Shown piece after piece: positions 1-9,101 of a stretch of DNA of 64,000 bases. Source of the stretch: Microvenator marinus (GTDB taxonomy: Bacteria; Myxococcota_A; Bradymonadia; Bradymonadales; Bradymonadaceae); the NCBI RefSeq assembly GCF_007993755.1, contig NZ_CP042467.1:1774001-1838000 (forward strand), given 5' to 3'. Position numbers and translations under genes: made by a program. The notes under the pieces were generated by a model. The model saw only the letters and a list, made by a program, of their open reading frames with translations. It was not told the DNA's origin and searched no databases. The first letter of the stretch is position 1, and every line of letters starts with the position of its first letter.

Positions 1-1224
1 GACCAAAATGCCTTCTTCGGCAGAATTATGGCCGAGTGAGTCACGAAGTGCGCTTACATCTTTTGCGCCCACTTCAGATTCACCGTTGACCACCACTTGC
101 ACACACACGCGGGTCTGGGAAAATCCACGCTTCCAGTCAGCTGTGAAGTACACATCACCCTCGCTAGTGCGCTTGGACACCTTGAGGTTGGCGTAATCAA
201 GGCGCTCGAGCAGCGTAATGACCATCATCTCCACGGCTTCAGGCTTGACGTTCTGCAACGCCTTTCCGAGCTGTGTACATGCGTCAGCACGAAGGTCTTG
301 GGCGAGTTTCTGGATCTGGCGTTCTTTTTGGACGCCGGCCTCCGAGAGTCCCCACTCCGTCAAACCCCATGTAGTAGGCCCGTAACTCGCAAAAAGTGGG
401 CGCTTCCCAAACCGCTGCCGGACCTGATTGTCGGTGACCATCGCCGACTGCACCGTTGCGGCGCGATCGTGAGTGTGGAACTTGACGAGTTTCTTCTGAA
501 AGATGGTCTGAGCGATCGCATCAACCGATTGAGGCGTACGATCCGCAGCCTTGAGAACTGCGTAAGCAGCCTCGCCAACCGATTCAAAGCGGCCACTCAC
601 TTCTGTTTGTGTGTCGACCTGGCTCGGTGCAGACTCTTGCTCAGGCGCAACGTTTTGAGCCTCTTGGCGGTCTTCTCGGTTTTCGCCGCGATTTCTACGC
701 CTTCGACGGCGCCTGCGACGGCCTGAATCGCGCCGTTCACCTTCGTTCGAAGACTCCGTTTCATCCGTTTCATCGGAATCATCTGAGTCATCATCGCCAT
801 CTTCAGAGTCGTCCTGATCGGCCTCAACCTCGTCGGTCGATGGCTCGTCTTCGTCCTCGTCTTGGTCCTCTACTTCAACCGAATCCGGCTCGTCTTCGTC
901 TTCATCCTCATCGACGGCTTCTGAAGACTCACCTTCGCTTCTCGCTGCTCTAGCCAGACGCGCTTGCTCGCGTTCTTCGGCCTCTTGGTTGAGCTTCTCG
1001 AGGATCTCTTCACGTAGGGCGTAAACACCAGGACGAGTCTTGATCACGATCGACTCATCAGCGCGACGCACTTCGAGTTCAAGACGTTCTCCCATCGTGG
1101 TTTCGGGTGTTTTTCCTACATGCGACAAAAGCGCATCGCGAATGGCTACCTCTGTGATCTTCTTGAAATGCAGAGGGCGCTTCGATCGCCGCAATACTTC
1201 TACGGCTGCTTCATAAAATGTCAT
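1..1224 (-). CDS. HARE-HTH and Mrr-like endonuclease-fold protein (3' end missing)
   Basis: Reading from an ATG at 1224 (AAGGAG 11 nt upstream), the frame stays open to base 1, so the C-terminus is outside the window. The first ~75 residues (MTFYEAAVEVLRR, LHFKKITEVAIRD, IKTRPGVYALRE) form a HARE-HTH winged helix. A long Asp/Glu-rich linker and an Arg run follow. A second HARE-HTH-like unit (EAAYAVLKAADRTPQSVDAIA ... TTWGLTEWGL) comes next, then a segment resembling Mrr_cat: MMVITLLERLDYANLKV, GDVYFTADWKRG, RVCVQVVVNG, VSALRDSLGHNSAEEGILV. In Mrr-family enzymes the strand after the Asp usually carries Q/E-x-K. Here it reads Q-V-V, so the catalytic Lys seems absent. The role is probably DNA binding, possibly of modified or damaged DNA. 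The family call is by motif only. Confidence 0.7.
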   Translation of the reverse strand, partial: MTFYEAAVEVLRRSKRPLHFKKITEVAIRDALLSHVGKTPETTMGERLELEVRRADESIVIKTRPGVYALREEILEKLNQEAEEREQARLARAARSEGESSEAVDEDEDEDEPDSVEVEDQDEDEDEPSTDEVEADQDDSEDGDDDSDDSDETDETESSNEGERRDSGRRRRRRRRRNRGENREDRQEAQNVAPEQESAPSQVDTQTEVSGRFESVGEAAYAVLKAADRTPQSVDAIAQTIFQKKLVKFHTHDRAATVQSAMVTDNQVRQRFGKRPLFASYGPTTWGLTEWGLSEAGVQKERQIQKLAQDLRADACTQLGKALQNVKPEAVEMMVITLLERLDYANLKVSKRTSEGDVYFTADWKRGFSQTRVCVQVVVNGESEVGAKDVSALRDSLGHNSAEEGILV

Positions 1225-1657
1225 TCTAAACTCCTTGGTTGGGTCAAGGAGCATCGGTTCTATTGGTTCTGAAGAAGCCCTGGTACGCGTTTCAAAGCGT
1301 ACTCAACACTCCCCCAGATACGTGGTTCGGTCTGAACCCTGGGCCAAGTTTCCACATCAGCATCCACGATTCGCCTCACCCTTCGGATTGCGCGTCACCC
1401 TCAGGCCGGGCTCTAAAAGAGCGCGACCTCAGTTCCACAGCGTCATTTCCTCTTCTCAAAATCCCCGACGCCCTTAACGCGTCAAAATCTCTATCTCATA
1501 TCTCGGTCGCTCTCGGTCACACTTTACGTGCGAACAGCGAGACGCGGCACTTAAAAATTCGTATGGCGAGAATGCAACAAACCCGCCAAGCGAACTATAA
1601 GAGCCGCAAGACGGGGTCGTCAACATTACTTTCGCGAAATCGGCGCTTACGCGCTGA
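1225..1657. other. 433-bp gap: long leader of the HARE-HTH gene
   Basis: No convincing gene lies here on either strand. The region separates the end of L31 from the start of the HARE-HTH/Mrr-like gene, both on the minus strand. A good sigma70-like promoter sits near its upstream end (1594-1623), which would leave a leader of about 365 nt before the start codon. Short inverted repeats follow the L31 stop (GCGC-GTAA-GCGC and TTTCGCGAAA around 1630-1655), but no U-tract terminator is visible. Confidence 0.5.
1594..1623 (-). promoter_or_regulatory. Candidate sigma70 promoter for the HARE-HTH gene
   Basis: On the minus strand TTGACG is followed after 18 nt by TATAGT. The orientation is toward the gene starting at 1224. 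This is a sequence match only, and read-through from rpmE is also possible. Confidence 0.4.
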
Positions 1658-1891
1658 TCACATATTGTAGCGCTTGCGGAATCGGTCAACACGACCTTCG
1701 GCATCAAGCAGCTTCTGCTTTCCGGTATAGAAAGGATGAGAAAATGCACTGATATCGGTCTGCACTACGAAGTGCTCAACGCCATCAATGACGCGAGTCT
1801 CATTCGACTTCATAGTGGAGAACGTTGCGATCTCGTACTCGCCATCGACGAATACGACTGGATGATAATTTGGATGTATTTCGGGCTTCAT
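1658..1891 (-). CDS. rpmE2: 50S ribosomal protein L31, type B (zinc-free)
   Basis: The 77-residue product is the ribosomal large-subunit protein L31, which helps bridge the two subunits. The family signature is clear: MKPEIHPNYHPVVF at the N-terminus and SHPFYTGKQKLLDAEGRVDRF near the C-terminus. It has no cysteine, so it is the 'C-minus' (type B) form that does not bind zinc. In many bacteria such a form replaces the zinc form under zinc limitation; whether a zinc-binding copy exists here cannot be seen. The start has an ideal AAGGAG and a promoter-like sequence just upstream. It is transcribed alone, in the same direction as pdxH upstream. Confidence 0.95.
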   Translation of the reverse strand: MKPEIHPNYHPVVFVDGEYEIATFSTMKSNETRVIDGVEHFVVQTDISAFSHPFYTGKQKLLDAEGRVDRFRKRYNM

Positions 1892-1929
1892 TTCGAATGC
1901 TCCTTAAGTTCAGCAAACAACGGCGCGTG

Positions 1930-1958
1930 GTTCTAGCGACTCAAACCACCTAGGTCAA
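1930..1958 (-). promoter_or_regulatory. Candidate promoter of rpmE2
   Basis: On the minus strand TTGACC, a 17-nt spacer and TAGAAC lie about 40 nt before the L31 start codon. A run of A/T (ctttttttat on the plus strand) lies just upstream. Confidence 0.45.
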
Positions 1959-1987
1959 CTCTTTTTTTATCTTAGACGATTTCTTCC

Positions 1988-2575
1988 TTAAGGAAAAAGA
2001 CGGCTCGGCACGCTCCAACCATCGGCCTGATACAAATACTCGAATCGATCGTGGAGACGGAAATCTCCAGCCTGCCAAAACTCCATGCGTCTCGGGATCA
2101 GAAGGGTTCCACCCCAATGGGGCGGTCGGGGCACCTCACTTCCCTCAAACTTCGCCTCCAGTTCCTCGACGCGCGCAAGCAAGTGCTCCCGGCTCTCTAG
2201 AGGGCGGCTCTGCATGGATGCCCACGCTCCGATCTGACTCAACCTCGGTCTCGTCGAAAAATAGAGATCGGAATCTTCATCAGCGACTCGCTCTAGTGTC
2301 CCTTCGATCCTGATCTGTCGGCTTAGCTCCCGCCAATAGAAGAGCAGACATGCCATCCCATGCCCAAGCTCACCGCCCTTCCGGCTCTCGAAGTTGGTGT
2401 AGAAGACAAAGCCCCGAGGCGTCCTCTCTTTGAGAAGCACCATGCGCGAGCTCGGCATGCCATCAGTCCCCACCGTACTCAGGGCCATCGCGTTGGGATC
2501 TGCCATGCCCTTCGCCTTGGCTTCCTCGAGCCAGCCATCAAACCATTCGAATGGATCATTTTTAGGTTCCAACAT
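1988..2575 (-). CDS. pdxH: Pyridoxamine 5'-phosphate oxidase
   Basis: The product (195 aa) is the FMN-dependent cytosolic oxidase that converts pyridoxine or pyridoxamine 5'-phosphate to pyridoxal 5'-phosphate, the last step of B6 salvage and of DXP-dependent synthesis. Visible family blocks are NAMALSTVGTDGMPSSRMVLLK, GFVFYTNFESRKGGEL (FMN/PLP contacts), the VPRPPHWGG loop, and the C-terminal RLHDRFEY ... SRLFP block. It is somewhat shorter than E. coli PdxH because the N-terminal extension is short. The start is preceded by AAGGAG. The stop codon lies in a perfect TTCCTTAAGGAA palindrome. It is divergent from clpS. Confidence 0.95.
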   Translation of the reverse strand: MLEPKNDPFEWFDGWLEEAKAKGMADPNAMALSTVGTDGMPSSRMVLLKERTPRGFVFYTNFESRKGGELGHGMACLLFYWRELSRQIRIEGTLERVADEDSDLYFSTRPRLSQIGAWASMQSRPLESREHLLARVEELEAKFEGSEVPRPPHWGGTLLIPRRMEFWQAGDFRLHDRFEYLYQADGWSVPSRLFP

Positions 2576-2761
2576 TTAAGCTCCTTAAACTCTGGGCGCC
2601 TTACGCACGCGTACGATGAACCTCTTTGACTCGGCTGACAACGCAGGACCAAGCCCACTAATTTCAGCAAACGAAACTCATCCATTTGCTACCTTCACTT
2701 GGTGGTTAGCATCTCATGGCAGTGCTAGGGTGTGGCGAGTCACACAAAGGGAGTTAGGTCC

Positions 2762-3073
<312 letters not shown>

Positions 3074-3087
3074 GGGCGGAGTTCTGA

Positions 3088-5373
3088 ATGATTCAAAAAG
3101 ATCTCGAAGTCGCTCTCTACACCGCGTACCGCGAGGCAAAAGAGCGCCGACACGAATACCTTACTCTCGAGCATTTGCTCTACGTGCTCTGCTTTGACGC
3201 GACCTCTCGGAAGATATTGAAGGCGCTCGGAGCAAACATCGAGGACCTCAAAACCGAACTCGACAAACACCTCAACCAGAATATGGAGCGCTATCCGGCG
3301 GGCCAGGAGATCGAACCCGAGCAGACGCGCGCATTCCAACGCGTGATGCAGAGGGCCGTCTTGCACGTCCAGAGTTCCGGAAAAGCTGAGGTAGACGGCG
3401 GCAATGTGCTCGTCGCACTCTTCGCAGAGCCGGAATCGTACGCAGTCTACTTCCTTGAGGAACAGGGTGTGACGAGACTCGCGCTCGTTAGCTACATCTC
3501 TCACGGGAGCGGCGCACCTGGGCGCGATGACGACGACCCGGGCCTGGGTGCTTCTCGGCGAAAGAAAGACATGGTGGGCAGTGATGAAGACGATGACGCT
3601 ATAGAAAACCCTCTCGAGGAGTTTTGTTCGAATCTGGTTGAACGCGCCACCAATGGCGATATTGATCCGCTCATCGGCCGCGAGCACGAGGTTGAGCGAA
3701 CGATGCAGATCCTCAGTCGCCGTCGCAAAAACAACCCGATTCTGGTCGGAGACCCGGGCGTTGGAAAGACAGCCATTGCCGAGGGTTTGGCGTGGAAAAT
3801 TTCAACGGGAGATGTCCCACAAACGTTAAAAAACGCCACCATCTGGTCATTAGATCTAGGCGGAATGCTCGCCGGGACAAAGTTCCGAGGCCAGTTCGAA
3901 GAGCGTCTTAAGGCGGTCATGAACGAGTTGACCGAGCAGGAAAACGCGATTCTCTTCATCGACGAGATTCATACGATCGTTGGCGCTGGCGCTACGTCGG
4001 GCGGCACCATGGATGCATCAAACATCCTCAAGCCGGCACTCGCTTCGGGCAAATTGCGTTGCATCGGATCCACCACACACGACGAGTTCCGGCGCTCTTT
4101 CGACAAAGACAGAGCGCTCGCGAGACGTTTCCAAAAGGTCGATGTGAACGAACCGTCGCTCGACGAAACCCGAGATATTCTCAAGGGCCTCAAGAAGTAT
4201 TACGCCGAGTTTCACGGAGTCGAATACACCGATGAAGCACTCGAAGCGGCGGCCCATTTGGCCAACAAGCATATCCGGGACAAAGCAAACCCGGACAAGG
4301 CGATCGATATCGTGGACGAGGCCGGTGCGAGATATCGACTTCATCCCGAGGAGTTCGAATCGAAGGTGATCGATGTCCCTGAGATTGAAAAGATCGTGGC
4401 CAAGATCGCGCGGATCCCAGAGATCACGGTGGAAGGCTCCGACAAGGAAACCCTCGCTCAGCTTGAAACTCGCCTCAAAGAGTCAGTTTATGATCAAAAC
4501 GAGGCCATCGATGCCGTTGTTACTGCGGTCAAGATGTCCAGGGCAGGTCTGACGCGCGCCGATAAACCCGTCGGGAATTTCATCTTCGCGGGCCCAACCG
4601 GTGTTGGAAAAACCGAGGTTGCCAAGCAACTTGCGGAGGCTCTAGGTATCGCATTTCTGCGCTACGACATGTCTGAGTACATGGAGAGGCATTCTGTCAG
4701 CCGCCTAATTGGAGCGCCTCCTGGCTATGTAGGGTACGATCAAGGCGGGCAACTCACCGAGGCTATTCGCAAATCGCCGCATGCTGTCGTGCTTCTCGAC
4801 GAAATCGAAAAGGCGCACCCCGATATTTTCAATATCTTGCTCCAAATCATGGATGCGGCGCGCTTGACCGACAATAACGGCCGAGAAACAGACTTCCGAA
4901 ATGTCATCTTGATTATGACGAGCAACGCTGGCGCCCAAGACATGGCCGCAAACGTTGTCGGATTTGGCAAAGGAGTCGACGTCAGCCGTGGAAAAACAGC
5001 CATCGACAAGATGTTCCCACCCGAGTTCCGAAACCGCCTCGACGGTATCGTGCTCTTCAACCCACTCAAACCTGAGGTCATGGGCAAAATCGTGGACAAG
5101 TTTGTCGCTGAATTAGCGCTCCAATTGGCCGAGAAAAACGTACGCATCGAGCTCAGTTCCAGAGCAAGAGACGTGCTCGCCAAGGAAGGATACGACGAAC
5201 GTCTGGGCGCTCGACCACTCGCCAGAGTCATTCAAGAAAAGGTCAAACAACCTTTGGCGAATGAAATCCTATTCGGAGCTTTGGAGAAAGGCGGTATCGC
5301 TACGATCGACGCAAAGGACGAGAACTTAACCTTCGAATTTGATGCTGATGAGGACGATTCAAAAGCTGAGTAG
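3088..5373 (+). CDS. clpA: ATP-dependent Clp protease ATP-binding subunit ClpA
   Basis: This is the AAA+ unfoldase (761 aa) that feeds substrates to ClpP. Order: a double Clp-N domain (residues 1 to ~140), an acidic linker, the first AAA+ module with Walker A GDPGVGKT at ~221 and Walker B ILFIDEIHT near 290, then the second module with GPTGVGKT at ~502, VVLLDEIEKAHPD, and the PEFRNRLDGIVLF sensor region. There is no ClpB/ClpC middle domain, which fits ClpA. The ClpP-docking loop appears as V-G-F just after QDMAANV, in the place of the E. coli I-G-L loop. It is co-transcribed with clpS. The last 15 bp overlap tail-to-tail with the kinase gene on the other strand. No clpP is in the window. Confidence 0.96.
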   Translation: MIQKDLEVALYTAYREAKERRHEYLTLEHLLYVLCFDATSRKILKALGANIEDLKTELDKHLNQNMERYPAGQEIEPEQTRAFQRVMQRAVLHVQSSGKAEVDGGNVLVALFAEPESYAVYFLEEQGVTRLALVSYISHGSGAPGRDDDDPGLGASRRKKDMVGSDEDDDAIENPLEEFCSNLVERATNGDIDPLIGREHEVERTMQILSRRRKNNPILVGDPGVGKTAIAEGLAWKISTGDVPQTLKNATIWSLDLGGMLAGTKFRGQFEERLKAVMNELTEQENAILFIDEIHTIVGAGATSGGTMDASNILKPALASGKLRCIGSTTHDEFRRSFDKDRALARRFQKVDVNEPSLDETRDILKGLKKYYAEFHGVEYTDEALEAAAHLANKHIRDKANPDKAIDIVDEAGARYRLHPEEFESKVIDVPEIEKIVAKIARIPEITVEGSDKETLAQLETRLKESVYDQNEAIDAVVTAVKMSRAGLTRADKPVGNFIFAGPTGVGKTEVAKQLAEALGIAFLRYDMSEYMERHSVSRLIGAPPGYVGYDQGGQLTEAIRKSPHAVVLLDEIEKAHPDIFNILLQIMDAARLTDNNGRETDFRNVILIMTSNAGAQDMAANVVGFGKGVDVSRGKTAIDKMFPPEFRNRLDGIVLFNPLKPEVMGKIVDKFVAELALQLAEKNVRIELSSRARDVLAKEGYDERLGARPLARVIQEKVKQPLANEILFGALEKGGIATIDAKDENLTFEFDADEDDSKAE

Positions 5374-6885
5374 AGGCTCAGCGGTTTCTTTCTTTTCAGG
5401 CTCAGCCTTCTTTTCGACAGCTTTTGGTTTTGGGGCCGCGATTTGCTCTTTCTTCGGCTCCACCTTCGGCGTTGGTTTCTGCTGAACAATTGCGGGCTTC
5501 AAGGCTGGGATAGGAATCACCACCTCAGGCTTCGGGTCTGCCACAGCCGGCGCGGTCTCTTCGGGCTTTTCCTCTACCGGCACCTCTTTCGGTACTGCTT
5601 CCAAGGTGGCTTCTTCCGCCTTGGGCTCTACGGCTGGCGTCACTTTAGGATTCGGGAGTTCGGGTTCGGACTTCGTGATTCTCCTCGGCCGCTCGTTCTT
5701 GGCGTCCACCAAAAGGTCACTCGTCGACTTGCTGAGATTTAGAGCCAATGAGAGAGCGTCTTTTCCTTCTGCCAGCGCGAGCTCGACCGTTGGATTATCC
5801 AAACGCTCCACGTCCTCTGGGGGTGCCGGGCTCTCCTCGACTTCAACCACAGCAACCGCCGCAGGCTCAGTGGTTTTCGAGGCGTCCCCATCCAATTCTT
5901 GAGGCGCAGGGTCTGAGGCACTCCAATAGAATCCCGCAGAAGCCACGACACCCAATGCCAGGATGGCCACAAGTCCTAAGGTTAGCCCGCGTTTTTTGCC
6001 GCTCCGCGGCTCCTCCACGCTCTCGAAAGCGCCTGTGGTAAGCACCGGTTTTGTCATCCCGTCAAAGGTCGACTGCTCACCCAAACTCAGCTGCTTCAAA
6101 ATCGAAAGCACATCGGCTGGAGAAGGCCGTTCACTCGGTGTCTTCGCCAAACAACGGTCAATGAGCAGTGATAGACCCGCCGGCACGCCTGGCGCCAAAT
6201 CGGCGAGCTTCGGAGGCTCTCTATGAACGTGCGAGAAGCCGTTATCCCCATCAATGAACGGTAATCGACCCGCAGTGAGTTCAAAAAGAGAAACCCCTAG
6301 CGCATAGATGTCGGTGGCGCCCGAAAGTTGATCCCCCGTAAACTGCTCAGGAGCCATATAGGCTGGCGAACCACGTACCCGCGTCCCGCGCTCAGCGAGC
6401 ACCTCAAGGGAGCGTGCGAGACCAAAATCAATGAGTTTGACGTCGCCACCTGGCTGCATCATGACGTTCGCAGGTTTCAAATCACGATGAATGAACCCGT
6501 TCTGGTGTAAGTACTGAATCGCGAGGGTGAGCTGCATCCCGATGTCGATCACCGTCTCGACATCTAAATTACCCTGGGCTCGGAGCACGTCATCGAGATT
6601 GTCGCCTTCGACGTACTCTAGAACCATCATCACGCGCGTGTTGTGCTCCATCACGTCGAACACGCTCACGAGGTTGGGATGCTTGAGGCTCGCGAGTGCC
6701 TGTCCCTCAGTGAGGAAAATATCCTGCGCTTCTTGTAGGTGAGCCAATTCTTCGCTGAGAATCTTCACGGCGACCGGACGGTTCAAAACCGTGTCTTTCG
6801 CCCGCAGAACCACGCCCATTCCTCCGCGGCCCAAAATCCGCTCAAACTCGTAGCGGGTCCCCATATCGAAATCTTTGTAGGACAT
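5359..6885 (-). CDS. Membrane-anchored Ser/Thr protein kinase
   Basis: A Hanks-type kinase of 508 aa. Its cytosolic kinase domain (about residues 10-268) has the glycine loop GRGGMGVV (19-26), the ATP-binding Lys in VAVKIL (~41), HRDLKPANVM (~133) and DFGLARS (~153), and GSPAYMAPEQ in the activation segment. One membrane helix follows at about 300-321 (LTLGLVAILALGVVASAGFYW). The remaining ~185 residues, outside the cytoplasm, are rich in Pro, Lys, Glu and Val with 'KPEVVIP', 'TPKVEPKKE' and 'AEPEKKE' stretches and no recognisable sensor domain. I use the ATG at 6885; a GTG two codons earlier is possible. Its target is unknown. It is convergent with clpA and divergent from the membrane protein at 7057. 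Confidence 0.9.
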   Translation of the reverse strand: MSYKDFDMGTRYEFERILGRGGMGVVLRAKDTVLNRPVAVKILSEELAHLQEAQDIFLTEGQALASLKHPNLVSVFDVMEHNTRVMMVLEYVEGDNLDDVLRAQGNLDVETVIDIGMQLTLAIQYLHQNGFIHRDLKPANVMMQPGGDVKLIDFGLARSLEVLAERGTRVRGSPAYMAPEQFTGDQLSGATDIYALGVSLFELTAGRLPFIDGDNGFSHVHREPPKLADLAPGVPAGLSLLIDRCLAKTPSERPSPADVLSILKQLSLGEQSTFDGMTKPVLTTGAFESVEEPRSGKKRGLTLGLVAILALGVVASAGFYWSASDPAPQELDGDASKTTEPAAVAVVEVEESPAPPEDVERLDNPTVELALAEGKDALSLALNLSKSTSDLLVDAKNERPRRITKSEPELPNPKVTPAVEPKAEEATLEAVPKEVPVEEKPEETAPAVADPKPEVVIPIPALKPAIVQQKPTPKVEPKKEQIAAPKPKAVEKKAEPEKKETAEPLLSF

Positions 6886-7056
6886 CTTCACCTAAATTAA
6901 ATCACCAAGGTCACTCTACAGCTTTGCAGGCGCAAATCAAAACCGCCACGCATCCCTAGGATTGAGAATCCGCATTCGAAGATGCAAAACTTTTCTGGAA
7001 TCTTTTTTTCTTCTCTCGCGTTCTGTACACTGTGAAAGGAAACACACGAGGTCCGC

Positions 7057-7749
7057 ATGAAAACAAATATCTTTAGATTTATAGGAGAAGCCCTGCTCTG
7101 GGTGGTGTCGAATGTGATTTCGGTGCTTCTACCCACAGCGCTAGCGTTCTTCCTCATCACTGAGGTTTTCCATGTAGCCGTGCCCTTCCACCCGCGCCTA
7201 GCTTGGCTCTACGTGCTTCCCTTCGCACTGGCGACTTTGACATGGGGCAGTTGGGCGGCACTGACCTGGACCAAGACACGAGCACTTCGTGTAGGCATGC
7301 GGGCATCTACCGCTGTCCCAGGTCTCCTTCTCAGCTTCTTCGGACTCTTCTTCATTAAGTCGGGCTTCGGGTTTGTTCCGGGCCTCGCCATGGTGATGGC
7401 CGGAATCGGTGCCGTGGCACTTTCAACGATTCTATCGAAGACCTTCGGCGCTAAGGCCGCAAACAGCACTCCAGTTGGCCTTCTGGCCGGGCTGGCTGCA
7501 TTCCCAGCACTGGCGACCCTCATGGCTGCGGGCGTGGGTTCTCTTTGGTTCCAACTCGTGATCAAACACGTTGAGACCGTCAGCCAAGGCGTTGGCTGTA
7601 TGCCACTTTCTCCTCTCTTTCACGCAGAACGATTCATCGACCTCTCCACCGTGATGGTGACCATCATGTCGTGGACATTGATCTCTACGGTCGTTCCCGC
7701 GATCGCTAGCAGCCTGATTCAGCGTGGCTGCAAGGCTCTCGGCTTCTAA
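7057..7749 (+). CDS. Hypothetical polytopic membrane protein
   Basis: A 230-residue protein I cannot assign to a family. It has about five to six hydrophobic segments: WVVSNVISVLLPTALAFFL, LAWLYVLPFALATLTWGSW, PGLLLSFFGLFFI, PGLAMVMAGIGAVALST, a central VGLLAGLAAFPALATLMAAGVG stretch, and a last helix with VMVTIMSWTLISTVVP. It is therefore an integral inner-membrane protein. The start follows AGGAAA and a cgagg motif. It is divergent from the kinase gene (171-nt gap), and 70 nt upstream of a Crp-like regulator on the same strand, so it may share that transcription unit. Confidence 0.7.
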   Translation: MKTNIFRFIGEALLWVVSNVISVLLPTALAFFLITEVFHVAVPFHPRLAWLYVLPFALATLTWGSWAALTWTKTRALRVGMRASTAVPGLLLSFFGLFFIKSGFGFVPGLAMVMAGIGAVALSTILSKTFGAKAANSTPVGLLAGLAAFPALATLMAAGVGSLWFQLVIKHVETVSQGVGCMPLSPLFHAERFIDLSTVMVTIMSWTLISTVVPAIASSLIQRGCKALGF

Positions 7750-7818
7750 GACGGCTCCTAGAAGACAGCCCGGTGCTTTTCTGGCATCATCTGACTCTAC
7801 TGTTTCGATGGATGCCCC

Positions 7819-8454
7819 GTGTCTTTCTGGTACCTCCACCCTGCTAAAATTCTGCGTGACCTCGACCGAAGTACACTCGACCAACTCTCTGAAGCTGGAC
7901 GACTCAAGCGCTGGGGTCACCGAGCAAGCATCCCAAACGCCCAGGACGTGGACTACGTCTCGTTAATCCTCAAAGGCTCGGTCGACGTACAAAATCTCGG
8001 CCTCAGGCTTCAAAAGGGAGACCTCTTTGGCACGCTAAGTCTAGAACTTCAGAACCCGCTTCGCGCTTTTGACGACGCCCTGATCTGCGAAGTTCCCAAA
8101 GCTGATTTCCTGGCCATCACCGAAGGCAAGCTCCCTCCGCGGCAGACCAACATGCGGCTGCGAGCGAAAGCGCTCAAGGTCGATACTAGTCGCCTCCTCT
8201 TCACAGAACCCGCCGAGCGAATCCGTCTCACGATGGCCGAGCTCGCTGAGACTTACGGCGAAAAGCTTGAATCAGGTCACGTACTTCCGCCGCTCAAAGC
8301 CAGACATTTTGCTCAACTCACAGGCTTATCAATGAGCCAAACTCGTGGCATCCTCAACCAGTTACAAGACTCAAAACTGGTCCAGACCTCACGAGGAGTG
8401 TTGATCATTCCCGATCTGGAAACGATTTTGAGGGTGGAGGAGACAAAACTATGA
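7819..8454 (+). CDS. Crp/Fnr-family transcriptional regulator
   Basis: A 211-residue cytoplasmic regulator. The first half matches a degenerate cyclic-nucleotide-binding beta-roll (ILRDLDRSTLDQLSEAGRL ... VDYVSLILKGSVDVQ ... LQKGDLFGTLSL). A dimerisation helix (LTEPAERIRLTMAELAETYG type) follows, then a winged HTH (LKARHFAQLTGLSMSQTRGILNQLQDSKLV). The usual phosphate-binding cassette (GE-L/I-x10-RxA) is not evident, so the effector need not be cAMP. The start is a GTG at 7819; the frame is closed at 7792 and holds no ATG before it. It overlaps the next gene by 4 nt (ATGA). Confidence 0.75.
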   Translation: MSFWYLHPAKILRDLDRSTLDQLSEAGRLKRWGHRASIPNAQDVDYVSLILKGSVDVQNLGLRLQKGDLFGTLSLELQNPLRAFDDALICEVPKADFLAITEGKLPPRQTNMRLRAKALKVDTSRLLFTEPAERIRLTMAELAETYGEKLESGHVLPPLKARHFAQLTGLSMSQTRGILNQLQDSKLVQTSRGVLIIPDLETILRVEETKL

Positions 8455-9101
8455 CAAAGCGCGGCGCACACCAGGTCGTTCGATCGAGCCTGATGATCGG
8501 CATCCAACTAGATGATATCGACTACCGAAACTTTCTAAAGGATTACCATCGCGACCTTGAGGAACGCTTCCCCTCTGAGGACTTTCCTGAGTTTGCTCCA
8601 AACACAGTCTTGGAGACCCTGATCACAAAACTCGAACCAGAAGCTGCTGACTCCCATGCTGGCTGCAGGTACGACGTGATGAAGGCTTTCGCTCAAAAGC
8701 ACCACAGACTGGATCTCGCGATGACCGCGAGCGATTTTGGCCCTTTTGAACAACGTCGCTCGCCCTATTCGTTTGACCGAGCCTACTACCACTTGGGCCG
8801 CACCATCTGTTCGGCGCGATTGAAGATGGAGTTCCCTGGGTACAACCCGTACAGATCGACTCGGAAATGGGATCTGGAGTTCGTTCGCCAAAATCTCGAC
8901 AATGTCTTCGAGATTCTTCCCGACTACCTCTGGTGGTCTCTTCACGATCAGCGTGATGCCATCGAAAACGCACTCGCCGACGAACAACTCAAGCAAGTGC
9001 AACGCTCCATCGAGGCCTCAGGATATAAGGTCCAGAATTTCGGGCTCTACCTGAGCACGCTTGAGACCCTACATCTCGAAGAAGAAGAGATTCCCGACTA
9101 A
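8451..9101 (+). CDS. Unknown cytosolic protein in the hrpB operon
   Basis: A 216-residue protein that I do not recognise. It has no signal peptide, membrane segment or obvious motif. It is charged and aromatic-rich in the middle (SPYSFDRAYYHLGRTIC, EFPGYNPYRSTRKWDLEF), then ILPDYLWWSLHD, and ends with an acidic tail (LHLEEEEIPD). Its start overlaps the stop of the Crp-like gene (ATGA) and its stop TAA overlaps the hrpB ATG (TAATG), so the three are translationally coupled. It may assist the helicase or its RNA substrate, but only position suggests that. Confidence 0.75.
   Translation: MTKRGAHQVVRSSLMIGIQLDDIDYRNFLKDYHRDLEERFPSEDFPEFAPNTVLETLITKLEPEAADSHAGCRYDVMKAFAQKHHRLDLAMTASDFGPFEQRRSPYSFDRAYYHLGRTICSARLKMEFPGYNPYRSTRKWDLEFVRQNLDNVFEILPDYLWWSLHDQRDAIENALADEQLKQVQRSIEASGYKVQNFGLYLSTLETLHLEEEEIPD

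Noticed and set aside
1240-1670. Two overlapping plus-strand frames in the first gap
   Set aside because: No ribosome site and no recognisable sequence; they lie antisense to the leader of the HARE-HTH gene.
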